Source: Bacteroidia bacterium (GTDB taxonomy: Bacteria > Bacteroidota > Bacteroidia > JAESSM01 > NORP286). From it: a stretch of 7,783 nt of DNA. Under the pieces are notes generated by a model. The model did no database searches and was not told the origin of the DNA. It saw only the letters and a list, made by a program, of their open reading frames with translations. The stretch's first letter is position 1. Each line of letters opens with the position of its first letter. Positions 1 through 6,430 of the stretch are shown here, piece by piece. Both the position numbers and the translations under genes were made by a program. Location: assembly GCA_016764115.1 (NCBI GenBank), contig JAESSM010000142.1:6441-14223 (forward strand). The letters run 5' to 3'.

Positions 1-2418
1 GCAAGGATAGGGAAAACAATTTCACCCGTTTCTGGAAAGGAAGTGAAAAAGCATACTGTTGAAGATGTAATGAATTACATTCATAAACTTGAAAATGGAA
101 CAAAGGTTCAATTAGTAACTGATATACCTGAAAATGAAGAGCGAACTTCTAAAGAAGAATTGAATCTTCTTCTACAAAAAGGGTTTAACAGGTTGTTTAA
201 GAATGGGGAGATTAAAAAAATAGAAGAATTAATAGACAAAAAATCTCAGATATCAGATACCAAAGATCTCAAATTATTGATCGACAGGTTTGTGGTTCAA
301 AAGGAAGATGAGAATAATAGATCAAGGATTGCAGACTCCATTGGAATTACATTTTATGAAGGCAAAGGAATTTGTCATTTATTAATTGAAGGGAAAGAGA
401 AACCGGTTTCATTCTCCAATAAATTTGAATTAGATGGAATAAGTTTCGAGGAGCCATCACCTAATTTTTTCACTTTTAATAACCCATATGGAGCTTGCTC
501 AAAATGTGAGGGTTTTGGAACAACGGTAGGTGTTGATGAAGATTTGGTAATTCCCAACAAAACACTATCCATATATGATAGTGCAATTGCTTGTTGGAGA
601 GGCGAGAAGATGAAAAAGTGGAATGAAAAATTGGTAATGAATGCGCCTAAGTTTGACTTTCCTGTTCATCGGCCTTATAATGAATTGAATAAAGAAGAAA
701 AGCAAGTTCTGTGGGACGGAAACAAGCATTTTAAAGGACTGAATAGATTTTTTACATGGTTGGAAGGAGAAAAATTTAAGATCCAATACAGAGTAATGCT
801 TTCTCGATATCGGGGTAAAACAGTTTGCCCTGATTGCAATGGAACAAGATTGAGAAAAGATGCATCCTATGTGAAAGTGGGTGGCAAGTCAATTTTGGAT
901 TTGGTATTAATGCCTGTAAGTGAGTCTGTTAAATGGTTTGAAGAACTCAAATTAACTGGCCATGAGCAACAAGTTGCTAAACGTATTTTGATTGAAATAA
1001 ACAATCGTTTAAATTATTTGAACGAAGTTGGATTAAGTTATATAACTCTAAATAGGTTGTCATCTTCTTTATCGGGAGGTGAATCTCAAAGAATAAGGTT
1101 GGCCACCATTCTAGGCAGTAATTTGGTGAGTTCCATGTATATATTGGATGAACCAAGTATTGGTTTGCATTCAAGAGATACTAAAAAATTAATTGGCGTA
1201 TTAAAGTCGTTGAGGGATCTAGGCAATACTGTAATTGTAGTTGAACACGATGCTGATATCATTAAAACTGCGGATCATATAATTGACATTGGAGTTGAAG
1301 CCGGTGCGGATGGTGGAAATTTAGTTTTTGATGGAAGTTTGAAAGATCTATTATTAGATAGGAAAAGCATAACCGCCAAATATTTCACCAGAGAGTTGTC
1401 TATTCCTGTTCCCAAAAAAGAAAGAAACTGGAAAAATCATATTGAAGTGATAGGAGCACGGGAAAACAATTTGAAGAATATCAGCGCAAAGTTTCCTTTA
1501 AATGTGATGACCGTTGTTACCGGAGTTAGTGGATCCGGGAAGTCATCATTGGTGTTAAGAGTTTTTGCACAAGCATTACAAAAGGAAATTCATGGGCATG
1601 GTGTTAAACCGGGATTGTTTGATGAGTTAAGAGGAAATATTAAGGATGTAAGCCAGGTTGAAATAGTCGATCATAATCCGATTGGAAAATCATCAAGATC
1701 CAATCCGGTTACTTACATAAAAGCTTATGATGAGATAAGAAAATTGTATGCAGGTCAGAAATTATCAAAGGTAAGAGGATATTCACCAAAGCATTTTTCA
1801 TTCAATGTAGAAGGGGGAAGGTGTGATACTTGCGAGGGAGAAGGAACTGTAAAAATTGAAATGCAGTTTATGGCTGATATAAATTTGCCATGTGAAAACT
1901 GCAATGGTCATCGGTTTAAGCAGGAAGTGCTTGAGGTTACCCATGATGACAAGCACATTACTGATGTTCTGAACATGACTATTGATGAAGCATTGGACTT
2001 TTTCTATGACCAAAGGAGAATATTGACCAAACTTCAAATATTATCAGATGTGGGATTAGGGTATATAAAGTTAGGACAATCATCAACAACATTAAGTGGA
2101 GGGGAAGCACAGCGAGTTAAGTTGGCCTATTACTTGTGCCAGGGAGCAAATGATGACCATACTGTTTACATTTTTGATGAGCCAACTACCGGGCTTCATT
2201 TTCATGATATCAATAAACTTTTAAGATCATTAAATGCTTTAATTGAAAAAGGGAACACTGTTATCATTATTGAGCATAATCCTGATGTAATAAAATGTGC
2301 CGACTGGGTAATTGATCTGGGACCAGAAGGGGGAGATGCCGGTGGTAATTTAGTATTTGAAGGAACTCCTAAAGAACTTAAGAACTGTAAAGAATCTTAC
2401 ACCGGAGAATTTATTTAG
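1..2418 (+). CDS. uvrA: UvrABC excinuclease ATPase subunit UvrA, 5'-truncated by the window edge
   Basis: This is the damage-recognition ATPase of nucleotide excision repair; as a dimer it scans DNA and loads UvrB. The reading frame is open from base 1 and gives 805 residues. UvrA is usually about 940 residues, so the N-terminal Walker A and the start of the UvrB-binding region lie outside. The GTG at 43 is an internal valine: the 14 codons before it already read as UvrA (TISPVSGKEV). Visible motifs, in fragment numbering: CSKC 166-169; CPDC 276-279; first ABC signature LSGGE from 357 with Walker B D383/E384; second Walker A GVSGSGKS 508-515; zinc hook CDTC 608-611 and CENC 631-634; second signature LSGGE from 698 with Walker B D726/E727. 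The first CxxC of zinc module 1 is missing: residues 138-141 read FSNK. From memory, other Bacteroidota UvrA proteins share this. The gene converges on the DUF4197 gene, with 3 nt between stops. Confidence 0.97.
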   Translation, partial: ARIGKTISPVSGKEVKKHTVEDVMNYIHKLENGTKVQLVTDIPENEERTSKEELNLLLQKGFNRLFKNGEIKKIEELIDKKSQISDTKDLKLLIDRFVVQKEDENNRSRIADSIGITFYEGKGICHLLIEGKEKPVSFSNKFELDGISFEEPSPNFFTFNNPYGACSKCEGFGTTVGVDEDLVIPNKTLSIYDSAIACWRGEKMKKWNEKLVMNAPKFDFPVHRPYNELNKEEKQVLWDGNKHFKGLNRFFTWLEGEKFKIQYRVMLSRYRGKTVCPDCNGTRLRKDASYVKVGGKSILDLVLMPVSESVKWFEELKLTGHEQQVAKRILIEINNRLNYLNEVGLSYITLNRLSSSLSGGESQRIRLATILGSNLVSSMYILDEPSIGLHSRDTKKLIGVLKSLRDLGNTVIVVEHDADIIKTADHIIDIGVEAGADGGNLVFDGSLKDLLLDRKSITAKYFTRELSIPVPKKERNWKNHIEVIGARENNLKNISAKFPLNVMTVVTGVSGSGKSSLVLRVFAQALQKEIHGHGVKPGLFDELRGNIKDVSQVEIVDHNPIGKSSRSNPVTYIKAYDEIRKLYAGQKLSKVRGYSPKHFSFNVEGGRCDTCEGEGTVKIEMQFMADINLPCENCNGHRFKQEVLEVTHDDKHITDVLNMTIDEALDFFYDQRRILTKLQILSDVGLGYIKLGQSSTTLSGGEAQRVKLAYYLCQGANDDHTVYIFDEPTTGLHFHDINKLLRSLNALIEKGNTVIIIEHNPDVIKCADWVIDLGPEGGDAGGNLVFEGTPKELKNCKESYTGEFI

Positions 2419-2421
2419 TAA

Positions 2422-3150
2422 TTACCCATTTCCACCAAATACCTTCTTCAAAATTTCCGATACACGTGCAGTAGGATTATTCCTGATCTTAGTTTCTTCT
2501 TTACTAACTAAATGAAACAGGCCTTTTATAGCTAGATTGGTAGTATAAGCCTTTAAATCCGGGTTAACTTTTTTAACGAAGGGTATTTTATTGTATGTAC
2601 CTGCAAGAGATTCCCAGTTTTTGGTAGCACCTACTTTGCTTAATGCTTCTTCAATTATTGGTGCAAATTGATTGAATAATTGTTGTCGTGTACTTTTTCG
2701 TAAATAATGAGTAGCGCTAGTGTCTGAGCCTTTTAAAATTCCTTTGGCATCACTAATATTCATGTTAAGAATTGCATCTATAAATATTGGAGCAGCTTTT
2801 TTACAGGCTTCTTCTGCAGCACGATTCAACGTCATGGTGAATTCATTCACTTGTTTTTCCATACCGAGATCTTTCAATTTATCTGCGGCAGATTGTGCTT
2901 CTTTCGGGAAAGGAATAAAAAGAGCTTTGTTCTTATAGAAACCATCAGGCTTGGACGCTGATTTTGTCGAGTTTTTTGCTCCAACTTTTAGTGCTTCTTT
3001 TAAGCCTTCAACAATTTCTCCTTCAGTAAGAGCAGCAGGCTGAGCCATTTTGATGGTGTTTTCTCCTACTTCCTTTAACTTTTTAAAATTAATTTGAGCG
3101 TTACACGAAAATGTGATCGTGAGTAACAGAATGGTGCTAAGTGCTTTCAT
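2422..3150 (-). CDS. Secreted DUF4197 domain protein
   Basis: A 242-residue protein of the DUF4197 family; no biochemical function is established that I know of. Residues 1-18 form an export signal: Lys2, a hydrophobic run ALSTILLLTITF, then SCNAQ. It could be cleaved by signal peptidase I after Ala18. Cys16 with TFS before it is a weak lipobox, so lipidation is possible but not clear. The DUF4197 region fills about residues 40-240. It begins LTEGEIVEGLKEAL, continues with KPDGFYKNKALFIPFP, and contains LNRAAEEACKKAAPIFIDAI and ATHYLRKSTRQQLF, all typical of the family and mostly helical. The ATG at 3150 gives the complete signal peptide. The gene lies 37 nt downstream of the coiled-coil lipoprotein gene on the same strand, so co-transcription is plausible. 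Its stop lies 3 nt from the uvrA stop, leaving no room for a dedicated terminator between the two genes. Confidence 0.9.
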   Translation of the reverse strand: MKALSTILLLTITFSCNAQINFKKLKEVGENTIKMAQPAALTEGEIVEGLKEALKVGAKNSTKSASKPDGFYKNKALFIPFPKEAQSAADKLKDLGMEKQVNEFTMTLNRAAEEACKKAAPIFIDAILNMNISDAKGILKGSDTSATHYLRKSTRQQLFNQFAPIIEEALSKVGATKNWESLAGTYNKIPFVKKVNPDLKAYTTNLAIKGLFHLVSKEETKIRNNPTARVSEILKKVFGGNG

Positions 3151-3187
3151 GTGTTTTTAATTAGATTTAACTACATAAATACAAATA

Positions 3188-3757
3188 CTATTCCAAATCA
3201 ATTCTACTTATTAATTCATCGACCAATGGAGTCATTTTGTTATACATTTCTTCGTACTTTTCAACAGTATCGTAATACTCCTTGGTTTTGTTGAAATTAG
3301 CCGTAATGTCCTTTTGTTCTTCTATAATGAAGTCAACAAACTCTGCTTTAGAAATGAGGTCATTTTCCAGATCGTTTTTAAGATTTGATAGTTGTTGTCG
3401 AAGTTGTTCTATCTCCTTAGTTGCCTTTCCTATTTGCTTGATATACTTTTCGTATACTTTCCTGTTTAAATGATAATCTGTAAGTATTTGTGATTCTTCA
3501 AAACTTAAGGTGTCTTTGTATTTAAGCTGAAGGGTTTTTAGTTTTAAGTCCATTTCCTTATTTCTGTCCTCAGCTTTTGGAATTACTTCAAAAAACTTTT
3601 CGGTATTATTAAGAACAGTATTTAGACTATCAATTTGGTGGAGTTCTATATCATTGTTCTGATTGGAGCAGGATACAAAAAAAATAGCGAAAACAATTAT
3701 AGTAATATACCTCTTAATCCAATAGTACACTGATTTTTTATGATCGTTATGATACAT
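3188..3757 (-). CDS. Small coiled-coil lipoprotein, function unknown
   Basis: I do not recognise a family for this 189-residue protein. With the ATG at 3757, the N-terminus is basic (HKK, KR), followed by the hydrophobic stretch YITIIVFAIFF and the lipobox-like FVSC, so Cys30 is the likely lipidated residue of a periplasm-facing or outer-membrane lipoprotein. Residues from about 45 to 175 are rich in E, K, Q and L with heptad-like spacing (for example KEIEQLRQQLSNLKNDL) and are probably a long helical coiled coil. The start is uncertain. ATG 3757 overlaps the end of the GxxExxY gene by 11 nt and gives an unusually long 30-residue signal. A GTG at 3730 (codon 10) would give a more usual 21-residue signal and no overlap. 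Both candidates lie in or beside the left inverted repeat (3721-3744 and its continuation), so the repeat supplies this gene's translation start. The overlap suggests translational coupling to the upstream gene. Confidence 0.8.
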   Translation of the reverse strand: MYHNDHKKSVYYWIKRYITIIVFAIFFVSCSNQNNDIELHQIDSLNTVLNNTEKFFEVIPKAEDRNKEMDLKLKTLQLKYKDTLSFEESQILTDYHLNRKVYEKYIKQIGKATKEIEQLRQQLSNLKNDLENDLISKAEFVDFIIEEQKDITANFNKTKEYYDTVEKYEEMYNKMTPLVDELISRIDLE

Positions 3758-3763
3758 TAAGAT
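3721..3763 (+). repeat. Left inverted-repeat arm with 9-nt TGAT units
   Basis: Bases 3721-3735 read AATAGTACACTGATT, and the exact reverse complement occurs at 4174-4188. The next nine bases, 3736-3744 (TTTTATGAT), also match the other arm after an 18-nt skip. From 3728 the arm resolves into 9-nt units CACTGATTT, TTTATGATC, GTTATGATA and the weaker CATTAAGAT. The arm contains the stop codon of the GxxExxY gene. It also contains the first codons of the coiled-coil lipoprotein gene, where each unit equals three codons (YHN, DHK, KSV). It points inward, toward the GxxExxY gene. Confidence 0.85.
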
Positions 3764-4151
3764 TTTTGTATTGTGATGTTAAGACTCGCCTTTTAAATTC
3801 AGGTTGTTTTCCAAAGTTCAACAATAATCCAACCTCTATATTTGTCGCTTTAAGGTAATTGACAAGTTGGCATTCGTGTCCCGGGCAAATATTTTCAGCA
3901 GCTTTTATTTCGATTATTACAGAATTATGTACAATGATATCAGCAAAGTATTGCCCTATTATTTGATCATCATAATTTACTTCAATAGGACACTGTTTTG
4001 AACAGGCAAGTCCTAACTTCCTTAATTCAATTAGTAAAGCATTCTCATAAACTTTTTCCAAAAACCCAAATCCTAAATTATTGTATACAGCGTAATAAGC
4101 TTTGAGAATTAATTGAGTCGTATCTGAATGAAGATAGTTATCGTTAATCAT
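3747..4151 (-). CDS. GxxExxY family protein (PD-(D/E)XK nuclease superfamily)
   Basis: A full-length 134-residue member of the GxxExxY family, which is assigned to the PD-(D/E)XK nuclease fold; the cellular role of the family is not established. The name motif is intact as G29-E32-Y35 in GFLEKVYENAL. The expected active-site residues are present: D71 in QYFADIIV, E81 and K83 in IIEIKA, and Q95 within HECQLVNYL. The protein therefore looks catalytically competent by sequence. The ATG at 4151 is the natural start and sits inside the fourth 9-nt unit of the right repeat array. The stop at 3747 sits inside the left array, so the gene fills almost all the space between two inverted repeats. It lies 45 nt after the serS stop and overlaps the next gene by 11 nt. 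It could be a co-transcribed passenger or the cargo of a small inserted cassette. Confidence 0.93.
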   Translation of the reverse strand: MINDNYLHSDTTQLILKAYYAVYNNLGFGFLEKVYENALLIELRKLGLACSKQCPIEVNYDDQIIGQYFADIIVHNSVIIEIKAAENICPGHECQLVNYLKATNIEVGLLLNFGKQPEFKRRVLTSQYKNLNVS

Positions 4152-4188
4152 AAAAAATCATAATAATCAGTCTAATCAGTGTACTATT
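4147..4188 (-). repeat. Right inverted-repeat arm with 9-nt TGAT units
   Basis: Read on the - strand from 4188, this arm starts with the same 15 bases as the left arm (AATAGTACACTGATT). It then has an extra 18 nt (4173-4156) before the shared TTTTATGAT (4155-4147). From 4181 it resolves into 9-nt units CACTGATTA, GACTGATTA, TTATGATTT and TTTATGATT, so the 18-nt difference from the left arm equals two units. The ATG of the GxxExxY gene lies in the last unit. The arm fills most of the 45-nt gap after serS, leaving only about 8 nt next to the serS stop. Confidence 0.85.
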
Positions 4189-4196
4189 CTAATAAA

Positions 4197-5462
4197 TCAA
4201 ATTTTATCAAAACCAGTATAAGGCCTTAAGGCTTCGGGAATATTAATTCCATCATTGGTTTGGTTATTTTCAAGAAGTGTAGCTACAACTCTGGCCATCC
4301 CCAAGGCACTTCCGTTTAATGTATGAGCGAGCTGTGGTTTACCATCCCCCTTAAATCTTAATTTTAGACGGTTGGATTGATAAGCTTCAAAATTGGAAAC
4401 GGAACTTATTTCTAACCATCGCTTTTGAGCAGCAGAGTAAGCTTCAAAATCATAACACATGGCATTTGCAACACTCATTTCTCCACCGCATAGTTTTAAT
4501 ATTCTATATGGTAGCTCTAATTTCTTAACAACACTCTCTACGTAATTTTTCATTTCTTCCAACACCTCATAAGATTTTTCGGGATGCACAATTTGAACGA
4601 TCTCAATTTTATCAAATTGATGAACTCTGTTCAATCCTTTCACATCTTTTCCATAGGAACCCGCTTCTCGTCTAAAACATGGTGTATACCCTGTAATTTT
4701 GATCGGTAGGTCAGATTCTTTTACAATGTCATTTCTGTAAAGGTTGGTAAGTGGTACTTCTGAGGTTGGAATCAAATACAGATTATCCTCCTGTAAATGA
4801 TACATTTGCCCTTCTTTATCGGGAAGTTGCCCAGTTCCATAGGCTGATTCTTCATTTACAAGAACAGGTGGCTGAATTTCAGTATAACCAGCTTCTCTTG
4901 CGTTGTCTAATAGGAAATTGACTAGTGCTCTTTGAAGCTGAGCACCTTTCCCTTTAAAAACTGGAAAGCCTGCACCGGTAATTTTGCTTCCTAAATCAAA
5001 ATCTATAATGTCGTAGTCTTTAGCCAATTCCCAATGTGGTTTAGCATTCGCATCAAGTTGTGGTAAAGCATCTTGTTCATAAACTATTTCGTTGTCTTCT
5101 TCTGTTTTGCCGGCCTTAACTGATGAGTGAGGAGGATTTGGGATGTTAGAAAGTTTCTCCTTGAGATCTATTTCTAAATTACTTAATAGTTCATTAAGCT
5201 CTTTAGTTTGTTCTTTAAGTTCTGTTGTTTTGTTCTTTGCCTCGTTGGCCTTATCTGTTTCCCCCGATTTGAAGAGTTCACCAATTTCTTTTGCAAATTT
5301 GTTACTTTCTGCTAATAGATTATCAAGTTCAAACTGAGTTTGCTTTCTTTTATCGTCAATTTCCAATGCGGAATCTATAATAGCAGTATCAGTAAAATTC
5401 TTAATGGAGAGACGTTGGATAATGTTCTCTTTATTATCTCGTAGTTCGCTTATTTGCAGCAT
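4197..5462 (-). CDS. serS: Seryl-tRNA synthetase
   Basis: A complete 421-residue class II aminoacyl-tRNA synthetase that charges tRNA-Ser with serine using ATP in the cytoplasm. Residues 1-110 form the N-terminal tRNA-binding arm, with a long charged antiparallel coiled coil at about 28-105. The catalytic core follows: motif 1 region about 178-202 (through EIQPPVLVNE); serine-site loop TSEVPL 233-238; motif 2 FRREAGSYG from 263; the CGGEMS and EISSVSNFEAYQ segments at 325-361; and motif 3 NGSALGMAR 383-391. The protein ends in the usual RPYTGFDKI tail. Length and motif order are normal for the bacterial enzyme. ATG 5462 gives the standard MLQISELRDN start. A candidate promoter lies just upstream. 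Three small genes follow closely on the same strand with no visible terminator, so they may be read through from serS. Confidence 0.98.
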   Translation of the reverse strand: MLQISELRDNKENIIQRLSIKNFTDTAIIDSALEIDDKRKQTQFELDNLLAESNKFAKEIGELFKSGETDKANEAKNKTTELKEQTKELNELLSNLEIDLKEKLSNIPNPPHSSVKAGKTEEDNEIVYEQDALPQLDANAKPHWELAKDYDIIDFDLGSKITGAGFPVFKGKGAQLQRALVNFLLDNAREAGYTEIQPPVLVNEESAYGTGQLPDKEGQMYHLQEDNLYLIPTSEVPLTNLYRNDIVKESDLPIKITGYTPCFRREAGSYGKDVKGLNRVHQFDKIEIVQIVHPEKSYEVLEEMKNYVESVVKKLELPYRILKLCGGEMSVANAMCYDFEAYSAAQKRWLEISSVSNFEAYQSNRLKLRFKGDGKPQLAHTLNGSALGMARVVATLLENNQTNDGINIPEALRPYTGFDKI

Positions 5463-5486
5463 AATTCATATCAAAATTAAGGACTG

Positions 5487-5494
5487 CAAATGTA
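5487..5494 (-). promoter_or_regulatory. Candidate -7 box of the serS promoter
   Basis: On the - strand 5494-5487 reads TACATTTG, a perfect match to the Bacteroidota -7 consensus TAnnTTTG, 24 nt upstream of the serS ATG. No TTG occurs at the expected -33 distance, so the promoter is incomplete by sequence and rests on the -7 box alone. Confidence 0.4.
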
Positions 5495-5524
5495 AACAAT
5501 AAATGGAAAATTTGTTTTGGAAAA

Positions 5525-6370
5525 CTATACAGGTAAGTTATTTCTTAAACTTGTTATTTTGTTGCTAAACATTTCAAATTCTTCATCCGAAATTTTGTTG
5601 GGGTCGTCAAGGTCATTGTATACGTCCATAATTTCCTGCAACTGTGAAATTAGTTCGTTAAATTCATGCTGATCTTGAAAGTCAGATAGAAGATCAAGTA
5701 GATTTTTCAAATGATGTTTATTTTCATTGATTCTTTGTCTAAGAATTTTAGTTCGGTTACCATCCGAATTGGTCTTCACCATTTCAATAGTAAGATAAAA
5801 TGTTTCGATCCACCCACCTGCTAATATAAAGACAGCATTTGCTACTCGGTCGTTACTTCTTAAATATTTATCCATTGAAGCATACATTGAAAAAACGATA
5901 TGTACCAATGAATCTTGATTGCTTATATGCTTTTCGAAAGTTCCCATAGTAGGTTCCCCAACTGCTGCTGAAATACCTAGATAATCCGCCAGTTTCTTTA
6001 CTGTGACCATATAATTAATTGCATCTTGAGCTTGTTCATAAAGGCTGGTATAACATAGATCAGCTCCATAAATTCCCAGGCAAAGTGCTGTTTTACTACT
6101 AGTGCCTAGGCTCTGTGCATTATCCGTAGGAAACATCACTTCCCTTTTATAAGGAATCCCACTATCTAGAATATCATTCACAATTATTATGGGAGAAGGA
6201 ATGTTGTTAATTACGTAGTCTAACTTGACTTGTGTTATTTCCTTGCCATCTTTTTCCTGCGTGTCTTCAATGCCAGAATCCTTAATCTGGTTATTAGTTG
6301 TGGAATTTTCACCGCAAGAGATCAATAGAAATACGGAGGATACAAGTATTGTGTATTTATAAATTTTCAT
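5525..6370 (-). CDS. Lipoprotein of a Bacteroidota family of unknown function
   Basis: A 281-residue protein with a clear lipoprotein signal: MKIYKY, a hydrophobic run, then lipobox LISC with Cys19 as the modified residue. A polar linker rich in N, T, D and K (20-46) follows, which suits a membrane-tethered domain. The mature domain starts near IPSP (57-60), carries LGIYGADLCY (98-107), DSL at 153-155 and AGGWIE (184-189), and ends in a charged, probably helical segment (about 205-281). I recall similar hypothetical lipoproteins with the IPSP, YGADL and GGWIE motifs from other Bacteroidota, but I know no assigned function. It has no active-site signature that I recognise. A well-formed promoter candidate lies just upstream, so it is probably transcribed separately from the secreted PKD protein. 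It may be its own unit, because serS downstream has a candidate promoter of its own. Confidence 0.88.
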   Translation of the reverse strand: MKIYKYTILVSSVFLLISCGENSTTNNQIKDSGIEDTQEKDGKEITQVKLDYVINNIPSPIIIVNDILDSGIPYKREVMFPTDNAQSLGTSSKTALCLGIYGADLCYTSLYEQAQDAINYMVTVKKLADYLGISAAVGEPTMGTFEKHISNQDSLVHIVFSMYASMDKYLRSNDRVANAVFILAGGWIETFYLTIEMVKTNSDGNRTKILRQRINENKHHLKNLLDLLSDFQDQHEFNELISQLQEIMDVYNDLDDPNKISDEEFEMFSNKITSLRNNLPV

Positions 6371-6391
6371 TATGTATGGTAAATTGTGATT

Positions 6392-6423
6392 CCAAGATAG
6401 GTTATTGAATTGAGGTTGGCAAA
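6392..6423 (-). promoter_or_regulatory. Candidate Bacteroidota-type promoter for the 281-residue lipoprotein gene
   Basis: On the - strand TTTG (6423-6420) is followed after 20 nt by TATCTTGG (6399-6392). This fits the phylum's -33 TTTG and -7 TAnnTTTG pattern, with one mismatch in the -7 box. It sits between the stop of the secreted PKD gene and the ATG at 6370, predicting a short leader of about 15 nt. Confidence 0.5.
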
Positions 6424-6430
6424 TTAGATG

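Noticed and set aside
43..45. GTG as the start of uvrA
   Set aside because: The 14 codons before it are open and encode conserved UvrA sequence (TISPVSGKEV), so it is an internal valine and the gene runs off the left edge.
1798..2037. Coding potential on the - strand inside uvrA, and similar antisense ORFs elsewhere
   Set aside because: These overlap well-conserved genes in other frames, give low-complexity or cysteine-poor nonsense proteins, and show no family resemblance.
3151..3187. Separate promoter for the DUF4197 gene
   Set aside because: The best -7-like string on the - strand is TAGTATTTG, with three instead of two bases between TA and TTTG, so I treat the gene as co-transcribed with its upstream neighbour.
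3728..4181. CRISPR-like array
   Set aside because: The units are 9 nt, degenerate and directly adjacent, with no spacers, and they flank a gene in inverted orientation.
3709..4200. Target-site duplication flanking the GxxExxY cassette
   Set aside because: TTAATCC on the left and CTAATAA on the right share only a short AT-rich TAAT, which is expected by chance in this DNA.
5463..5524. Terminator hairpin after the 281-residue lipoprotein gene
   Set aside because: The repeated GGAAAA strings here are direct, not inverted, and form no stem followed by a T-run.
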